Positions 26,358-34,553 of a stretch of 64,000 bases of DNA are shown here, one piece after another. Below the pieces are notes generated by a model. The model made no database searches, was not told where the DNA came from, and worked only from the letters and a program-made list of their open reading frames with translations. Source of the stretch: Ferrovibrio terrae (GTDB lineage Bacteria; Pseudomonadota; Alphaproteobacteria; Ferrovibrionales; Ferrovibrionaceae). Within the stretch, counting starts at the first letter, position 1. Every line of letters starts with the position of its first letter. Position numbers and translations under genes: made by a program. Location: the NCBI RefSeq assembly GCF_007197755.1, contig NZ_CP041636.1, positions 1,276,001 to 1,340,000 of the forward strand. Direction: 5' to 3'.

Positions 26358-27044
26358 TCATTCCGTCTTGAGCCAGAGGGCGTCTTTCAGCTTGGCGACG
26401 AAAGCCGAATGAGCAGCAAGCTCCTCTGCGCTGGCGGCATGCGGCCGCACCGGCCGGGCGGGGCCGCGGGGTGCCTGTGCTGCCAGAATGGCATCGCCGT
26501 CGGCCGAGCCGACAAGGCCCAGCCCCTGCTGCCGGCCGCCGATCAGCTCGAGATAGACCTCGGCCAGCAGCTCGGCGTCGAGCAGCGCGCCGTGTTTCAC
26601 GCGGGCTGAATTGTCGATATTGAAGCGTTTGCACAGCGCGTCCAGGCTGGCCTGCGCGCCGGGGAATTTCTGCCGCGCCAGCCGCACTGTGTCTATGGCG
26701 CGTTCCATGGCGATATGCGGAAAACCCGACAGCCGCGCCAGTTCGGCATTCAGGAATCCGAGATCGAACTGCGCATTGTGGATCACCAGCGGATCCTCGC
26801 CGATGAAATCGCAGAAGTCCTGCGCCACCGCGGCAAACAGCGGCTTGTCCCTGAGGAACTCGTCCGACAGGCCGTGCACCTTGAAGGCCTCTTCCGGCAT
26901 GCCGCGTTCAGGATTGATGTAGACGTGATAATGCCGGCCGGTGGGGATGTGGTTGACCAGTTCGATGCAGCCGATTTCGACCAGGCGGTCGCCCTCGTTG
27001 GCCTTGAAGCCGGTGGTTTCGGTATCGAGCACGATTTCGCGCAT
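26358..27044 (-). CDS. dnaQ: DNA polymerase III epsilon subunit (3'-5' proofreading exonuclease)
   Basis: A 228-residue exonuclease with the three Exo motifs: ExoI LDTETTGF, ExoII HNAQFDLGFLNAEL and ExoIII HGALLDAELLAEVY, with the expected catalytic Asp/Glu/His residues. It proofreads for the replicative polymerase. The gene follows coaE with a few bases between, the usual origin-proximal order in alphaproteobacteria. The final HAASAEELAAHSAFVAKLKD probably binds the alpha subunit. Confidence 0.96.
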   Translation of the reverse strand: MREIVLDTETTGFKANEGDRLVEIGCIELVNHIPTGRHYHVYINPERGMPEEAFKVHGLSDEFLRDKPLFAAVAQDFCDFIGEDPLVIHNAQFDLGFLNAELARLSGFPHIAMERAIDTVRLARQKFPGAQASLDALCKRFNIDNSARVKHGALLDAELLAEVYLELIGGRQQGLGLVGSADGDAILAAQAPRGPARPVRPHAASAEELAAHSAFVAKLKDALWLKTE

Positions 27045-27046
27045 GT

Positions 27047-27646
27047 TCAGCGCCCAGCTTTCGTATTGAGGGTTTCGATCAGTTCCGCCACCTGCGCCTC
27101 TGTCTCTGCCAGGGTGACGCCGGTGTCGATGACATGATCGGCGCGGGCGCGTTTTTCCGCATCCGGCATCTGGTTCGACAGGATGCCGGCGAGTTTGTCT
27201 TCCGTCATGCCCGGCCGCGCCAGCGCGCGCGCGCGCTGTACATCTGCAGGCGCGCTGACCACCACGATGGCGTCGAGCTGTTTCGCGCTGCTGCCTTCCA
27301 GCAGCATCTGAATTTCCAGCACGGCCATGGCCGCGCCGCTCGCTTCGGCCTGGCGCAGGAAATCCTCGCGCAGCGTGGCCACCAGCGGATGCACGATGCT
27401 TTCGAGTTTTTTGATCTCGGCCGGCTTGCCGACCACGGCGGCCGACAAGGCCGCGCGATCAATTGCGCCATCCTTCACGACACCCGGGAAGGCCGCACCG
27501 ACCGGTTCGACCGCGGCGCCGCCTTTGGCATAAAGCTGGTGCACGCCGGCATCGGCATCGAAAACCGGGATACCGCGCGCGGCGAACATCTTCGCCACCG
27601 TGGTCTTGCCCATGCCGATGGAGCCGGTGAGGCCGATCTTTTTCAT
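27047..27646 (-). CDS. coaE: Dephospho-CoA kinase CoaE
   Basis: The last enzyme of coenzyme A synthesis, phosphorylating the ribose 3' position of dephospho-CoA. The 199-residue protein starts MKKIGLTGSIGMGKTTVAKM with the P-loop GSIGMGKT, followed by FDADAGVHQLYAKGG, LESIVHPLV and ADHVIDTGVTLAETEAQV. Its ATG overlaps the stop of the upstream PIN toxin gene in ATGA. Expression of this essential gene may therefore be tied to toxin translation. Confidence 0.96.
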   Translation of the reverse strand: MKKIGLTGSIGMGKTTVAKMFAARGIPVFDADAGVHQLYAKGGAAVEPVGAAFPGVVKDGAIDRAALSAAVVGKPAEIKKLESIVHPLVATLREDFLRQAEASGAAMAVLEIQMLLEGSSAKQLDAIVVVSAPADVQRARALARPGMTEDKLAGILSNQMPDAEKRARADHVIDTGVTLAETEAQVAELIETLNTKAGR

Positions 27647-28014
27647 GCTGGCAGCACCGTGACGTCATATTCGGCCAGCTGCCTGTCGCTGGTGACAAGA
27701 ATCAGGTTCTCGATCCTGGCCTGGGTAACCAGCATCCGGTCAAACGGGTCGCGATGTAGCAAGGGCAACTCGCGATAAGCCGCAAGATGTGGCCGGGAGA
27801 GCGGGAGTTCGATGATGCCCAGTTGTTCGACCTGAACGTCGAGATCATCAGGCACGCGCAGTTTACCCAAGCCAGACTTGATGGCGATTTCCCATAGCGA
27901 GACGTGACTTACAAACAACTCGTTCGCCGGGTCGTCCAGCATGTCCATCACGTCCGGTCGCAACGCGCCGGCGATGCTCTGGATCAGCACATTGGTGTCG
28001 AGAAGCAGCCGCAT
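27643..28014 (-). CDS. PIN-domain ribonuclease toxin of a toxin-antitoxin pair (VapC-like)
   Basis: A 123-residue PIN protein with the acidic catalytic set D6 (LLLDTNVLIQ), E42 (SLWEIAIKSG), D92 (HRDPFDRMLVTQA) and D110 (VTSDRQL). This is the type called COG3744, usually paired with a Phd/YefM antitoxin. The stop overlaps the coaE start. Homologous toxins cut RNA; the target here is unknown. The gene interrupts the conserved aroE-coaE neighbourhood, so it was probably inserted later. Confidence 0.93.
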   Translation of the reverse strand: MRLLLDTNVLIQSIAGALRPDVMDMLDDPANELFVSHVSLWEIAIKSGLGKLRVPDDLDVQVEQLGIIELPLSRPHLAAYRELPLLHRDPFDRMLVTQARIENLILVTSDRQLAEYDVTVLPA

Positions 28015-28026
28015 TGGCCTGACCAG

Positions 28027-28299
28027 CTACGCTTTCTCGTCCGGGAAAACCGGCGTGCTGTAAAAGTCCTTTTCGATTTCGGCATCGGCCTGATCGTAAT
28101 CCGGGGCATACCAGACCTTGCCTTTCCAGGCACCGAAGCCGCGCCGCCGTTTCGGCTTCGCCGCATCGGTTTGAGCCATGACCAGTCTTACGGCCGGCTT
28201 GCCGGCCCGCGCGATCACAACCTCTTCGCCCCGCTCCGCCGCTTCAATCAGCTTGGAGAGGGTGGTTTTGGCTTCGTGGATATTAACCTGAATTTTCAT
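28027..28299 (-). CDS. Phd/YefM-family antitoxin
   Basis: A 90-residue protein starting MKIQVNIHEAKTTLSKLIEA, the Phd/YefM DNA-binding N-terminal pattern. It has AGKPAVRLV, then a Lys/Arg-rich linker (KPKRRRGFGAWKGK) and an acidic C-terminus, which normally covers the toxin's active site. It ends 12 bases before the PIN toxin gene. Upstream are three copies of a 13-mer repeat that probably form its operator. Confidence 0.93.
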   Translation of the reverse strand: MKIQVNIHEAKTTLSKLIEAAERGEEVVIARAGKPAVRLVMAQTDAAKPKRRRGFGAWKGKVWYAPDYDQADAEIEKDFYSTPVFPDEKA

Positions 28300-28310
28300 C
28301 GGCTTAGAAC

Positions 28311-28360
28311 TTAGCTTAGCTAACCTGCAGGGATTAGCTTAGCTAAGTTAGCTAAGCTAA
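28311..28360. promoter_or_regulatory. Iterated operator of the antitoxin-toxin operon
   Basis: TTAGCTTAGCTAA occurs at 28311-28323 and again at 28334-28346, followed by its exact reverse complement at 28348-28360. The central 28324-28333 segment contains the palindrome CCTGCAGG. The block fills almost all of the gap between the antitoxin start and the aroE stop, and the A+T content is far above the neighbourhood. Such arrays match the multiple operator sites bound by Phd-type complexes. The exact binding unit is inference. Confidence 0.75.
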
Positions 28361-29215
28361 TCAAGCCAGGACTGCGGCGCGCAGCTCGGGCGTGACCTCC
28401 GGTGCGACGCCGAACCAGGCCTCGAAGCCCGGCCGGCCCTGATGCAGCAGCATGCCGAGCCCGTCCACCACCGGGTTGCCACGCGCCTGGGCCGCAGCCA
28501 GCAGGTCGGTTTCCAGCGGCGTGTAAACAATGTCGTTGACGAGCGCGGTGGCCGGCAGGTCGTTCAGCGGCAGGTCGAGGACGGGCTGGCTACCCATGCC
28601 GAGACTGGTGGTGTTGACCAGAAGATTCGCCCCGGCGAGCGCGCCAGCGCGCTTCTCCCAGTCGACGACCTGGATGCGGTTGCCGAACTCGACGGCCAGC
28701 GCTTCGGCCTTGTCGCGACTGCGGTTGGTCAGTCGCAGTTCGGGCACCCCTGCATCGAGCAGGGCCACAATAATGGCGCGCGAGGCGCCGCCGGCGCCCA
28801 GCACCACGGCCGGGCCGTTTGCCGCGCGCCACATCTTCGGCGCATCCGCCCGCAGCGAGGCGAGGAAACCGAAGGCATCGGTATTGCTGCCATGCAGGCT
28901 GCCATCTTCGCGCACGACGATGGTGTTCACCGCGCCGATACGTCTGGCCACCGGATCGATCTCGGCCAGATAGGGCAGCACGGCAACCTTGTTGGGAATG
29001 GTGACATTCACGCCGCGAAAGCCGGGCTCCTTCGGCAACGCCTCGAGGAAAGCCCCGACCTCCTCCGGGGGCACCGGCAGGCGGTCGTAGCGGCCGCTGA
29101 GGCCATACTGCGCCAGCCAGAATCCATGCAGCTTCGGCGAGCGCGAGTGATCTACCGGCCAGCCGATCACGCCGGCGCGCGGCAGGATGTCGTCTTCGGT
29201 GTCGAATGCTGTCAT
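28361..29215 (-). CDS. aroE: Shikimate dehydrogenase AroE
   Basis: A 284-residue NADP-dependent reductase of aromatic amino-acid synthesis. It has WPVDHSRSPKLHGFWL (shikimate binding), NVTIPNK with the catalytic lysine, GSNTDAFGF, and the cofactor loop GAGGASRAI, then TNRSRDKA. The ATG at 29215 is chosen because GAGG lies eight bases upstream and the next start would add an unconserved tail. It follows maf with a 25-base gap and lies immediately before the antitoxin operator. Confidence 0.96.
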   Translation of the reverse strand: MTAFDTEDDILPRAGVIGWPVDHSRSPKLHGFWLAQYGLSGRYDRLPVPPEEVGAFLEALPKEPGFRGVNVTIPNKVAVLPYLAEIDPVARRIGAVNTIVVREDGSLHGSNTDAFGFLASLRADAPKMWRAANGPAVVLGAGGASRAIIVALLDAGVPELRLTNRSRDKAEALAVEFGNRIQVVDWEKRAGALAGANLLVNTTSLGMGSQPVLDLPLNDLPATALVNDIVYTPLETDLLAAAQARGNPVVDGLGMLLHQGRPGFEAWFGVAPEVTPELRAAVLA

Positions 29216-29240
29216 GCGCCCGACCTCATGAATCGAGGAC

Positions 29241-29834
29241 TCATGCTCGAAGCACCTTGTTCTCGCGCAGGATATCCAGCAGCGGCAGCAGCGGCAGGCC
29301 GAGGATGGTGAAGAAGTCGCCCTGAATACGGCTGAACAGCTGCACGCCGAGCCCTTCGAGCTGGTAGCAGCCGACGCAGGACAGTATGGCCTCGCCGGCC
29401 TGCGCCAGATAGGCATCGAGGAAATCATCACTGAAATCACGCATGGTCAGCTTCGCGCTTTCAGCGTGGCGCCAGATCACGCTGCCGCCACGCGCCAGTG
29501 CCACCGCGCTAACCAGTTCATGCGTCTTGCCGCGCAGGGATTGCAGATGCGCGCGCGCCTCGTTCATATCCTTCGGCTTGTCGTACCAGCGAGCGTCGCA
29601 GGCGACCATGGAATCCGCCGCGATGATGAAATCCTGCGGCTCCGCCGAGCTGATGCGATGCGCCTTCAGTTCGGCCAGCGCCGTGGCGGTATCGCGCAAG
29701 CTGACGCCATCGCCTTTCAGCGACAGCTTGATTTCCTCTTCGTCGACGCGGGCCGGCCTGATGTCGAAATCCAGCCCGGCCTGGCGCAGCATCGCTGCGC
29801 GGGACGCGCTGGCGGAAGCGAGGATCAAGGTCAT
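29241..29834 (-). CDS. maf: Maf-family nucleoside triphosphate pyrophosphatase
   Basis: A 197-residue house-cleaning hydrolase with SASASRAAMLRQAGLDF at the N-terminus, RVDEEEIK, AADSMVACDARWYDKPKD, LRGKTHELVSAVAL and YQLEGLGVQLF. These are the residues of the Maf fold's nucleotide pocket. The ATG at 29834 (MTLILAS) is used; a TTG three codons upstream is possible. Subfamily substrate (dTTP/UTP or 7-methyl-GTP) is not assigned. Confidence 0.93.
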   Translation of the reverse strand: MTLILASASASRAAMLRQAGLDFDIRPARVDEEEIKLSLKGDGVSLRDTATALAELKAHRISSAEPQDFIIAADSMVACDARWYDKPKDMNEARAHLQSLRGKTHELVSAVALARGGSVIWRHAESAKLTMRDFSDDFLDAYLAQAGEAILSCVGCYQLEGLGVQLFSRIQGDFFTILGLPLLPLLDILRENKVLRA

Positions 29835-29844
29835 TCCCGGCAAC

Positions 29845-30711
29845 TCACTCTTTGGGTCCGTCGAAGCCGAGATTCTGCTGCTTGCGCTGCTCCTCGCGAC
29901 GGTTATGTAAGTTGAGAATTGCAGCGGCCGTTTCTTCGATCGAGCGACGCGTCACGTCGATGATCGGCCAGTTATGCTTGGCACACAGCTTGCGCGCGAT
30001 CATCAGTTCTTCCTTCACGCGATCGTCGTCGACATAGGCCGTCTCGGTATTCTGGTTCATCGAGATCAGGCGGCTTCGCCGGATCGACACCAGACGATCC
30101 GGCGAAGCGGTCAGACCGACCACCAGCGGATTTTTCAGCGCCTCGACTTCGGGCGGAATGATCAGGCCCGGCACGATCGGCACATTCGCGGTTTTGAGCC
30201 CGCGGTTGGCCAGATAGATCGAGGTCGGCGTCTTCGAGGTGCGCGACACGCCGACCAGCACGATATCGGCCTTGTCGAGGTCTTCGAGATGCTGGCCGTC
30301 GTCATGCGCGATGGTGAAATGCATGGCATCGATGCGGTGGAAATATTCCGCATCCATTTCATGCTGGCGGCCTGGCAGATTGACCGCCTTTTCGCCGAGA
30401 TATTTGCCAAAGGCCATGATCACCGGATCAAGCACCGGCACGATGGGAAGTTTGGCCTTGGCGCAGCCTTTCACCAGGATCTCGCGCAGTTCCTGGTCGA
30501 CGATGGTGAACAGCACCAGACCGCCCATGGCGGCGATGGCTTCCACCACGCGTTCCATCTGCAGCGGCTTGCGCACCAGCGCCCAGGTATGGGTCTCGAC
30601 CTCTTCCTGCGATTTCTGGAACTGCACCAATGCCGCCTTGGCCACCGATTTCAGGGTTTCGCCGGTGGCGTCGGAGACCAGATGGATATGCGGCCGGGCG
30701 GTTTTCGGCAT
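29845..30711 (-). CDS. Pyruvate phosphate dikinase / PEP synthase regulatory protein (DUF299)
   Basis: A 288-residue bifunctional kinase/pyrophosphorylase that phosphorylates and reactivates PEP synthase or pyruvate phosphate dikinase. The P-loop-like GVSRTSKTPTSIYLANRG sits near residue 155, with HLVSDATGETL at the N-terminus. SRRSLISMNQ-like RSRLISMNQNTETAYVDD and DVTRRSIEETAAA are the other family blocks. In Caulobacter the equivalent is the first gene left of the replication origin. It diverges from hemE across the candidate oriC. Confidence 0.95.
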   Translation of the reverse strand: MPKTARPHIHLVSDATGETLKSVAKAALVQFQKSQEEVETHTWALVRKPLQMERVVEAIAAMGGLVLFTIVDQELREILVKGCAKAKLPIVPVLDPVIMAFGKYLGEKAVNLPGRQHEMDAEYFHRIDAMHFTIAHDDGQHLEDLDKADIVLVGVSRTSKTPTSIYLANRGLKTANVPIVPGLIIPPEVEALKNPLVVGLTASPDRLVSIRRSRLISMNQNTETAYVDDDRVKEELMIARKLCAKHNWPIIDVTRRSIEETAAAILNLHNRREEQRKQQNLGFDGPKE

Positions 30712-31116
30712 CAGCGGGGCACCAGGGAGCGCGGGTGAATCATGGGGATAAAGGGCATAAGCGGGGTGTTTTCCCCAATCCGATCAATTTCATGCCCGTA
30801 AGCTGGATTCCTTGCAACCGGCCAGTCCCATCGGGATCGATTTTGTGACACCCCTGTGGAAAGCGGGGAGGAAATACAATTCCGCCACAATGCTTACCCA
30901 TCCACGTTATCCCCACGATCCCCAATCGGGAACAGCCGGCATTCCGTGACAGTTTTGACGCGCTTATCCCCGGCCTTACCGAATCAGGCCGGTAAAGATG
31001 CGCTTGGGACAGAATCCGGGACCGGTCCTGTATGGGCAGTTATCCCCGCCACTCACCGCACATACCTCAACTACTATCTCTTTTAATTTAAACTAAAATA
31101 GAAGAGGAATAAGGCC
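30712..31116. other. Candidate chromosomal replication origin (oriC) between the PPDK-regulator gene and hemE
   Basis: This 405-base gap separates two divergent genes and holds no reading frame I trust. It has four TTATCCCC(A/G) boxes: 30743-30751 (minus strand), 30907-30915, 30964-30972 and 31040-31048. Each differs from the DnaA box TTATCCACA by one or two bases. Weaker matches are CTTTCCACA (30855-30863, minus) and TTTTCCCCA (30769-30777). An A+T-rich stretch follows at 31071-31110. In Caulobacter the origin lies between hemE and the same left-hand gene, and transcription on both sides runs outward. A conserved origin is inference until tested. Confidence 0.75.
31071..31110. other. A+T-rich stretch, possible DNA-unwinding element of oriC
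   Basis: The 40 bases before hemE are almost all A and T (core TTTTAATTTAAACTAAAATA), unusual in this GC-rich DNA. They end at the hemE ribosome-binding region. In origins such a stretch next to DnaA boxes is where the strands first open. It could equally be part of the hemE promoter. Confidence 0.5.
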
Positions 31117-32202
31117 ATGAGCCCTGTTCCCCCGACCCCTCTCACGGCGCAACTGACCAAGCAGCCGACCAAACCGTTGCTGCGCACCCTAGCCGGTCTG
31201 CCCAGCACGCGTCCGCCGCTCTGGTTGATGCGCCAGGCTGGCCGTTACCTGCCGGAGTATCGCCAGACCCGGTTCGAGGCCGGCGGTTTCCTCGACCTGT
31301 GCTACGACCCGGAGCGGGCCGCGGAAGTGACCCTGCAGCCAATCCGGCGCTTCGGCTTCGATGCCGCCATCCTGTTCGCCGATATTCTGCTGATTTGCCA
31401 GGCGCTGGGCCAGCATCTGGAGTTCCGTGAAAACGAGGGCCCGGTGCTGGATCCGATCCGCACGGCCGGCGAACTGACCCGCCTGAACCCCAATGGCATC
31501 CACAAGACGCTGGAACCGGTCTACGAGGCCGTCGGACGCATCAAGGCAGACCTGCCCCCCAACTGCACCATGATCGGCTTTGCCGGCGCTCCCTGGACGG
31601 TGGCGACCTACATGCTGGAGGGCAAAGGATCGAAGGATTATCCCGCTGCCAAGACCTGGGCCTTCGGCAATCCCATCGGGCTCAACACCCTGATGGAAAT
31701 CCTGATCGAGGCCACCGTGGCCTATCTGGACCGGCAGGTGCAGGCCGGCGCCGAAGTGGTGCAGCTGTTCGACACCTGGGCCGGGGTGCTGCCCGAAGCA
31801 GAATTCCGCAAATTCTGCATCGAGCCGGTGCGGCGGATCATCGCGGCGCTGAAAGCCAGATACCCGACCCTGCCGGTGATCGCCTTCCCGCGCGGTGCCG
31901 GCATCATGTACGACGGCTATGCGGCCGCCACCGGCGCAGATGCTTTGGGGCTCGACTACACGATGCCGCTCGGCTGGTCGAAGGACCATCTGTGGAGCAA
32001 GCATGTCGTGCAGGGCAATCTCGATCCACGTTTGCTCGTGGTCGGCGGTTCAGCCCTCGCGGAAGGCGTGCAGCGCCTGCTCTCCACCTTCAAGGGGCGC
32101 AACCACATCTTCAATCTCGGTCATGGCATCGTACCGGAAACGCCGATCCGCCATGTCGAGGAACTGGTGCGCCTGGTGAAGGGCTCCGAAGCGCTGGCCT
32201 GA
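31117..32202 (+). CDS. hemE: Uroporphyrinogen decarboxylase HemE
   Basis: Catalyses four decarboxylations of uroporphyrinogen III to coproporphyrinogen III in haem synthesis. The 361-residue protein has PPLWLMRQAGRYLPEYR, the conserved arginine-rich N-terminal region, AILFADILLIC, GFAGAPWTVATYMLEG, FDTWAGVLPE and NLGHGIVPETP. GAGGAATAAGG lies upstream of the ATG. It is the right-hand gene of the candidate origin, transcribed away from it. Confidence 0.97.
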   Translation: MSPVPPTPLTAQLTKQPTKPLLRTLAGLPSTRPPLWLMRQAGRYLPEYRQTRFEAGGFLDLCYDPERAAEVTLQPIRRFGFDAAILFADILLICQALGQHLEFRENEGPVLDPIRTAGELTRLNPNGIHKTLEPVYEAVGRIKADLPPNCTMIGFAGAPWTVATYMLEGKGSKDYPAAKTWAFGNPIGLNTLMEILIEATVAYLDRQVQAGAEVVQLFDTWAGVLPEAEFRKFCIEPVRRIIAALKARYPTLPVIAFPRGAGIMYDGYAAATGADALGLDYTMPLGWSKDHLWSKHVVQGNLDPRLLVVGGSALAEGVQRLLSTFKGRNHIFNLGHGIVPETPIRHVEELVRLVKGSEALA

Positions 32203-32211
32203 CAGGCAGCA

Positions 32212-32700
32212 CTACATCCGCGCCAGATCCTCGATCGCGGCAGCAACCATGCCGGTGCCGACTGCAATCATCAGGATGTCGCCGGCGACGCGAACGTATT
32301 TGTAGCCAGAGGGCGGCGCGCTCATACGGATGCGCAACTCATGCGGCAGGTCGTAGAACACGACGTCGCGTGGCAGCGGATGACCCATCATCCATTTCTT
32401 CGCCTGGCCCGGCGGCATGCAACCGTTGTTCTTTTTGGCCAGGCCCGGCGGGCAGCGGCCGCCCGGCGGATGGCCATAGTAGTCGCGGATGACCACGCGG
32501 TCGCTGTCGTTGAAACTGAAATTGATGTTGATGCTGTCGCCGCCACCTTTTCCCTTGTTCCCTTGCGGCGCATGGCCTTTTTCCTTCTTCGCGTGACCCG
32601 GCGGATCGGCGTAAGCCGGCAAGGCGGCAGTGAGGCTGGTGCTGGCGATGGCAAGAGCAAAGGCAGCGGTGGCGATACGAAAGCTGGTGGTGGCGCGCAT
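32212..32700 (-). CDS. RcnB-like secreted protein
   Basis: A 162-residue protein with a signal peptide (FALAIASTSLTAALPAYA, cleavage near ADP), a Gly/Lys-rich linker (GHAKKEKGHAPQGNKGKGGG), and the CPPGLAKK / PPGQAKK motifs. The C-terminal block is PPSGYKYVRVAGDILMIAVGTG. This follows the RcnB family, periplasmic proteins some of which affect nickel/cobalt homeostasis; the role here is unknown. It converges with hemE and diverges from hemH. The ATG at 32700 places the signal peptide correctly. Confidence 0.8.
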   Translation of the reverse strand: MRATTSFRIATAAFALAIASTSLTAALPAYADPPGHAKKEKGHAPQGNKGKGGGDSININFSFNDSDRVVIRDYYGHPPGGRCPPGLAKKNNGCMPPGQAKKWMMGHPLPRDVVFYDLPHELRIRMSAPPSGYKYVRVAGDILMIAVGTGMVAAAIEDLARM

Positions 32701-32840
32701 GGCGATGTCCTTCTCCCGAAGTTTTTCCCGGGCATGGTGATCCTCAGGAACGATTGCGGCGTATCTTTGTCTCAAAAAGCGCGAAATATAGGACGGCTCG
32801 CGCTCGTCTGAACCTCTTTCCTGCCTTAAGTCTTAGGATC

Positions 32841-33878
32841 ATGAAAAAGAAGACAGCCGTTATCCTTTTCAATCTCGGTGGACCGGACAGCCCGCAGGCG
32901 GTGCAGCCGTTTCTGTTCAACCTGTTCAACGATCCGGCGATCATCCGCCTGCCCAATCCGTTCCGCTGGCTGTTGGCGAAACTGATCTCGACACGCCGCG
33001 CGCCGGTGGCGCGGGAAATCTACGCGAAGATGGGCGGACGCTCACCGATCCTGCCGCAGACCGAAGCGCAGGCACGCGCGCTGGAAGCCGAGCTGGGTGA
33101 GGATTTTCGCGTCTTCATCGCGATGCGCTACTGGCATCCGTTTTCCGATGAAACTGTAAAAGCCGTGAAGGACTGGGGCGCCGAGCGCATCGTGCTGCTG
33201 CCGCTCTATCCGCAATTCTCCACCACCACCACGGCCTCGTCCTTCGCCGACTGGCACAGGGCCGCGGCCAGAGCAGGCCTGACCGCACCGACGGCGGCGA
33301 TCGGCTGTTACAACGATGAGCCGGGCTTCGTCGCCGCGCAGACCGCGCTGCTGCGCGACCGGTTGCCTGAGGCCGAAGCAAAAGGCATGGAAGCAAAAAC
33401 GGGTGTGCGGATTCTCTTCTCGGCGCATGGCCTGCCGAAAAAAATCGTCACCGATGGCGATCCGTATCAGCAGCAGGTCGAGCGCAGTGTCGCAGCGATC
33501 CGCCAGCAGCTGGGACGCGACGACCTCGACACCCGCATCTGCTACCAGAGCCGCGTCGGTCCGCTGGAATGGATTGGCCCGTCCACCGATGCCGAGATCG
33601 CGCGTGCTGCGCAGGAGAAGCGCGCCATCGTCGTCGTGCCCGTCGCCTTTGTGTCCGAGCATTCGGAAACCCTGGTCGAACTGGATATCGAATATGCCGA
33701 ACTGGCCCATCACAACGGCGCGGCCTGCTATATCCGCGTCCCCACCGTGGGCACGCAGCCGGCCTTTATCGCTGGCCTGGCCCGTCTGGTGCGCAGCGCG
33801 ACTGATGGCGGTGCGCCGCGCTGCGGCAGCAGCCAGCCCTGCGGCGCCGCTTGGCGGCGTTGTGCCTGCGCGGCCTGA
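32841..33878 (+). CDS. hemH: Ferrochelatase HemH with a cysteine-rich C-terminal tail
   Basis: Inserts Fe2+ into protoporphyrin IX to make haem. The 345-residue protein starts MKKKTAVILFNLGGPD (from ATG at 32841). It has the active-site histidine in FSAHGLPKK and the SEHSETLVELDIEY block. The tail reads C-x5-C-x6-C-x-C from RCGSSQPC to the end, four cysteines that could hold a [2Fe-2S] cluster, as in Caulobacter ferrochelatase. Whether this cluster forms here is untested. The gene belongs with hemE and hemJ. Confidence 0.96.
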   Translation: MKKKTAVILFNLGGPDSPQAVQPFLFNLFNDPAIIRLPNPFRWLLAKLISTRRAPVAREIYAKMGGRSPILPQTEAQARALEAELGEDFRVFIAMRYWHPFSDETVKAVKDWGAERIVLLPLYPQFSTTTTASSFADWHRAAARAGLTAPTAAIGCYNDEPGFVAAQTALLRDRLPEAEAKGMEAKTGVRILFSAHGLPKKIVTDGDPYQQQVERSVAAIRQQLGRDDLDTRICYQSRVGPLEWIGPSTDAEIARAAQEKRAIVVVPVAFVSEHSETLVELDIEYAELAHHNGAACYIRVPTVGTQPAFIAGLARLVRSATDGGAPRCGSSQPCGAAWRRCACAA

Positions 33879-33894
33879 GGGGTAAAACCACGGC

Positions 33895-34326
33895 ATGCTC
33901 TACGACTGGCTGAAAGCCCTGCACATCATCTCGATCATCGCCTGGATGGCGGGAATGCTGTATCTGCCGCGGCTGTTCGTTTACCACGCAGAAGCCGAGA
34001 CCGGATCCAAACAATCCGAGACCTTCAAGGTGATGGAGCGCCGGCTGCTGAAAGCGATCATCAACCCGGCGATGGGTGCGGCCTGGATCTTCGGCGCCAG
34101 CATGGCGTGGCTCGGCCACCACTGGGACCAGCCCTGGTTCTGGGCCAAGATCACCCTGGTGCTGGTGATGCAGGCGGTGCATGGCAAGCTGGTGGCCTGG
34201 CAGCGCGACTTCGAGAATGACCGCAACACCCGCAGCCAGCGTTTTTACCGCTATGCGAATGAAGCGCCGACTGTGCTGATGATCGGCATCGTCCTGCTGG
34301 TGGTCCTGAAGCCCTTTTTATCCTGA
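33895..34326 (+). CDS. hemJ: Protoporphyrinogen oxidase HemJ
   Basis: A 143-residue membrane protein (UPF0093/CopD type). Four hydrophobic segments; conserved YDWLKALHIISIIAWMAGMLYLPRLFVYHAE with the histidine that coordinates haem, and FWAKITLVLVMQAVHGK. It oxidises protoporphyrinogen IX and replaces HemG/HemY in many proteobacteria. It follows hemH by 16 bases, in a haem cluster. The usual next gene in related genomes, rho, is absent. Confidence 0.93.
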   Translation: MLYDWLKALHIISIIAWMAGMLYLPRLFVYHAEAETGSKQSETFKVMERRLLKAIINPAMGAAWIFGASMAWLGHHWDQPWFWAKITLVLVMQAVHGKLVAWQRDFENDRNTRSQRFYRYANEAPTVLMIGIVLLVVLKPFLS

Positions 34327-34553
34327 CAGGCGCTGTCAGCAGAGCATTGTCCGGTAACAATGTTCCTTTTGCGTGCTCATTCACCCGATGGTATGAGACC
34401 GCCAAACCAACGAGTCATGTGCGCGCGCGTGAAGTATCCCTAAGATGCCGTTGCGTCAGTGTTTCGTGCCGTTGGTCACACAGGATGTACTTGTCGTCCG
34501 TGCGATATCCGCATAGTTCTTCGCGCATGCAAAAAATCAGTGGGGGTCTCCCA

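Noticed and set aside
31080-31100. CtrA box (TTAA-N7-TTAA) in the candidate origin
   Set aside because: The A+T-rich stretch has overlapping TTAA-like sequence but the spacing of seven bases is not met.
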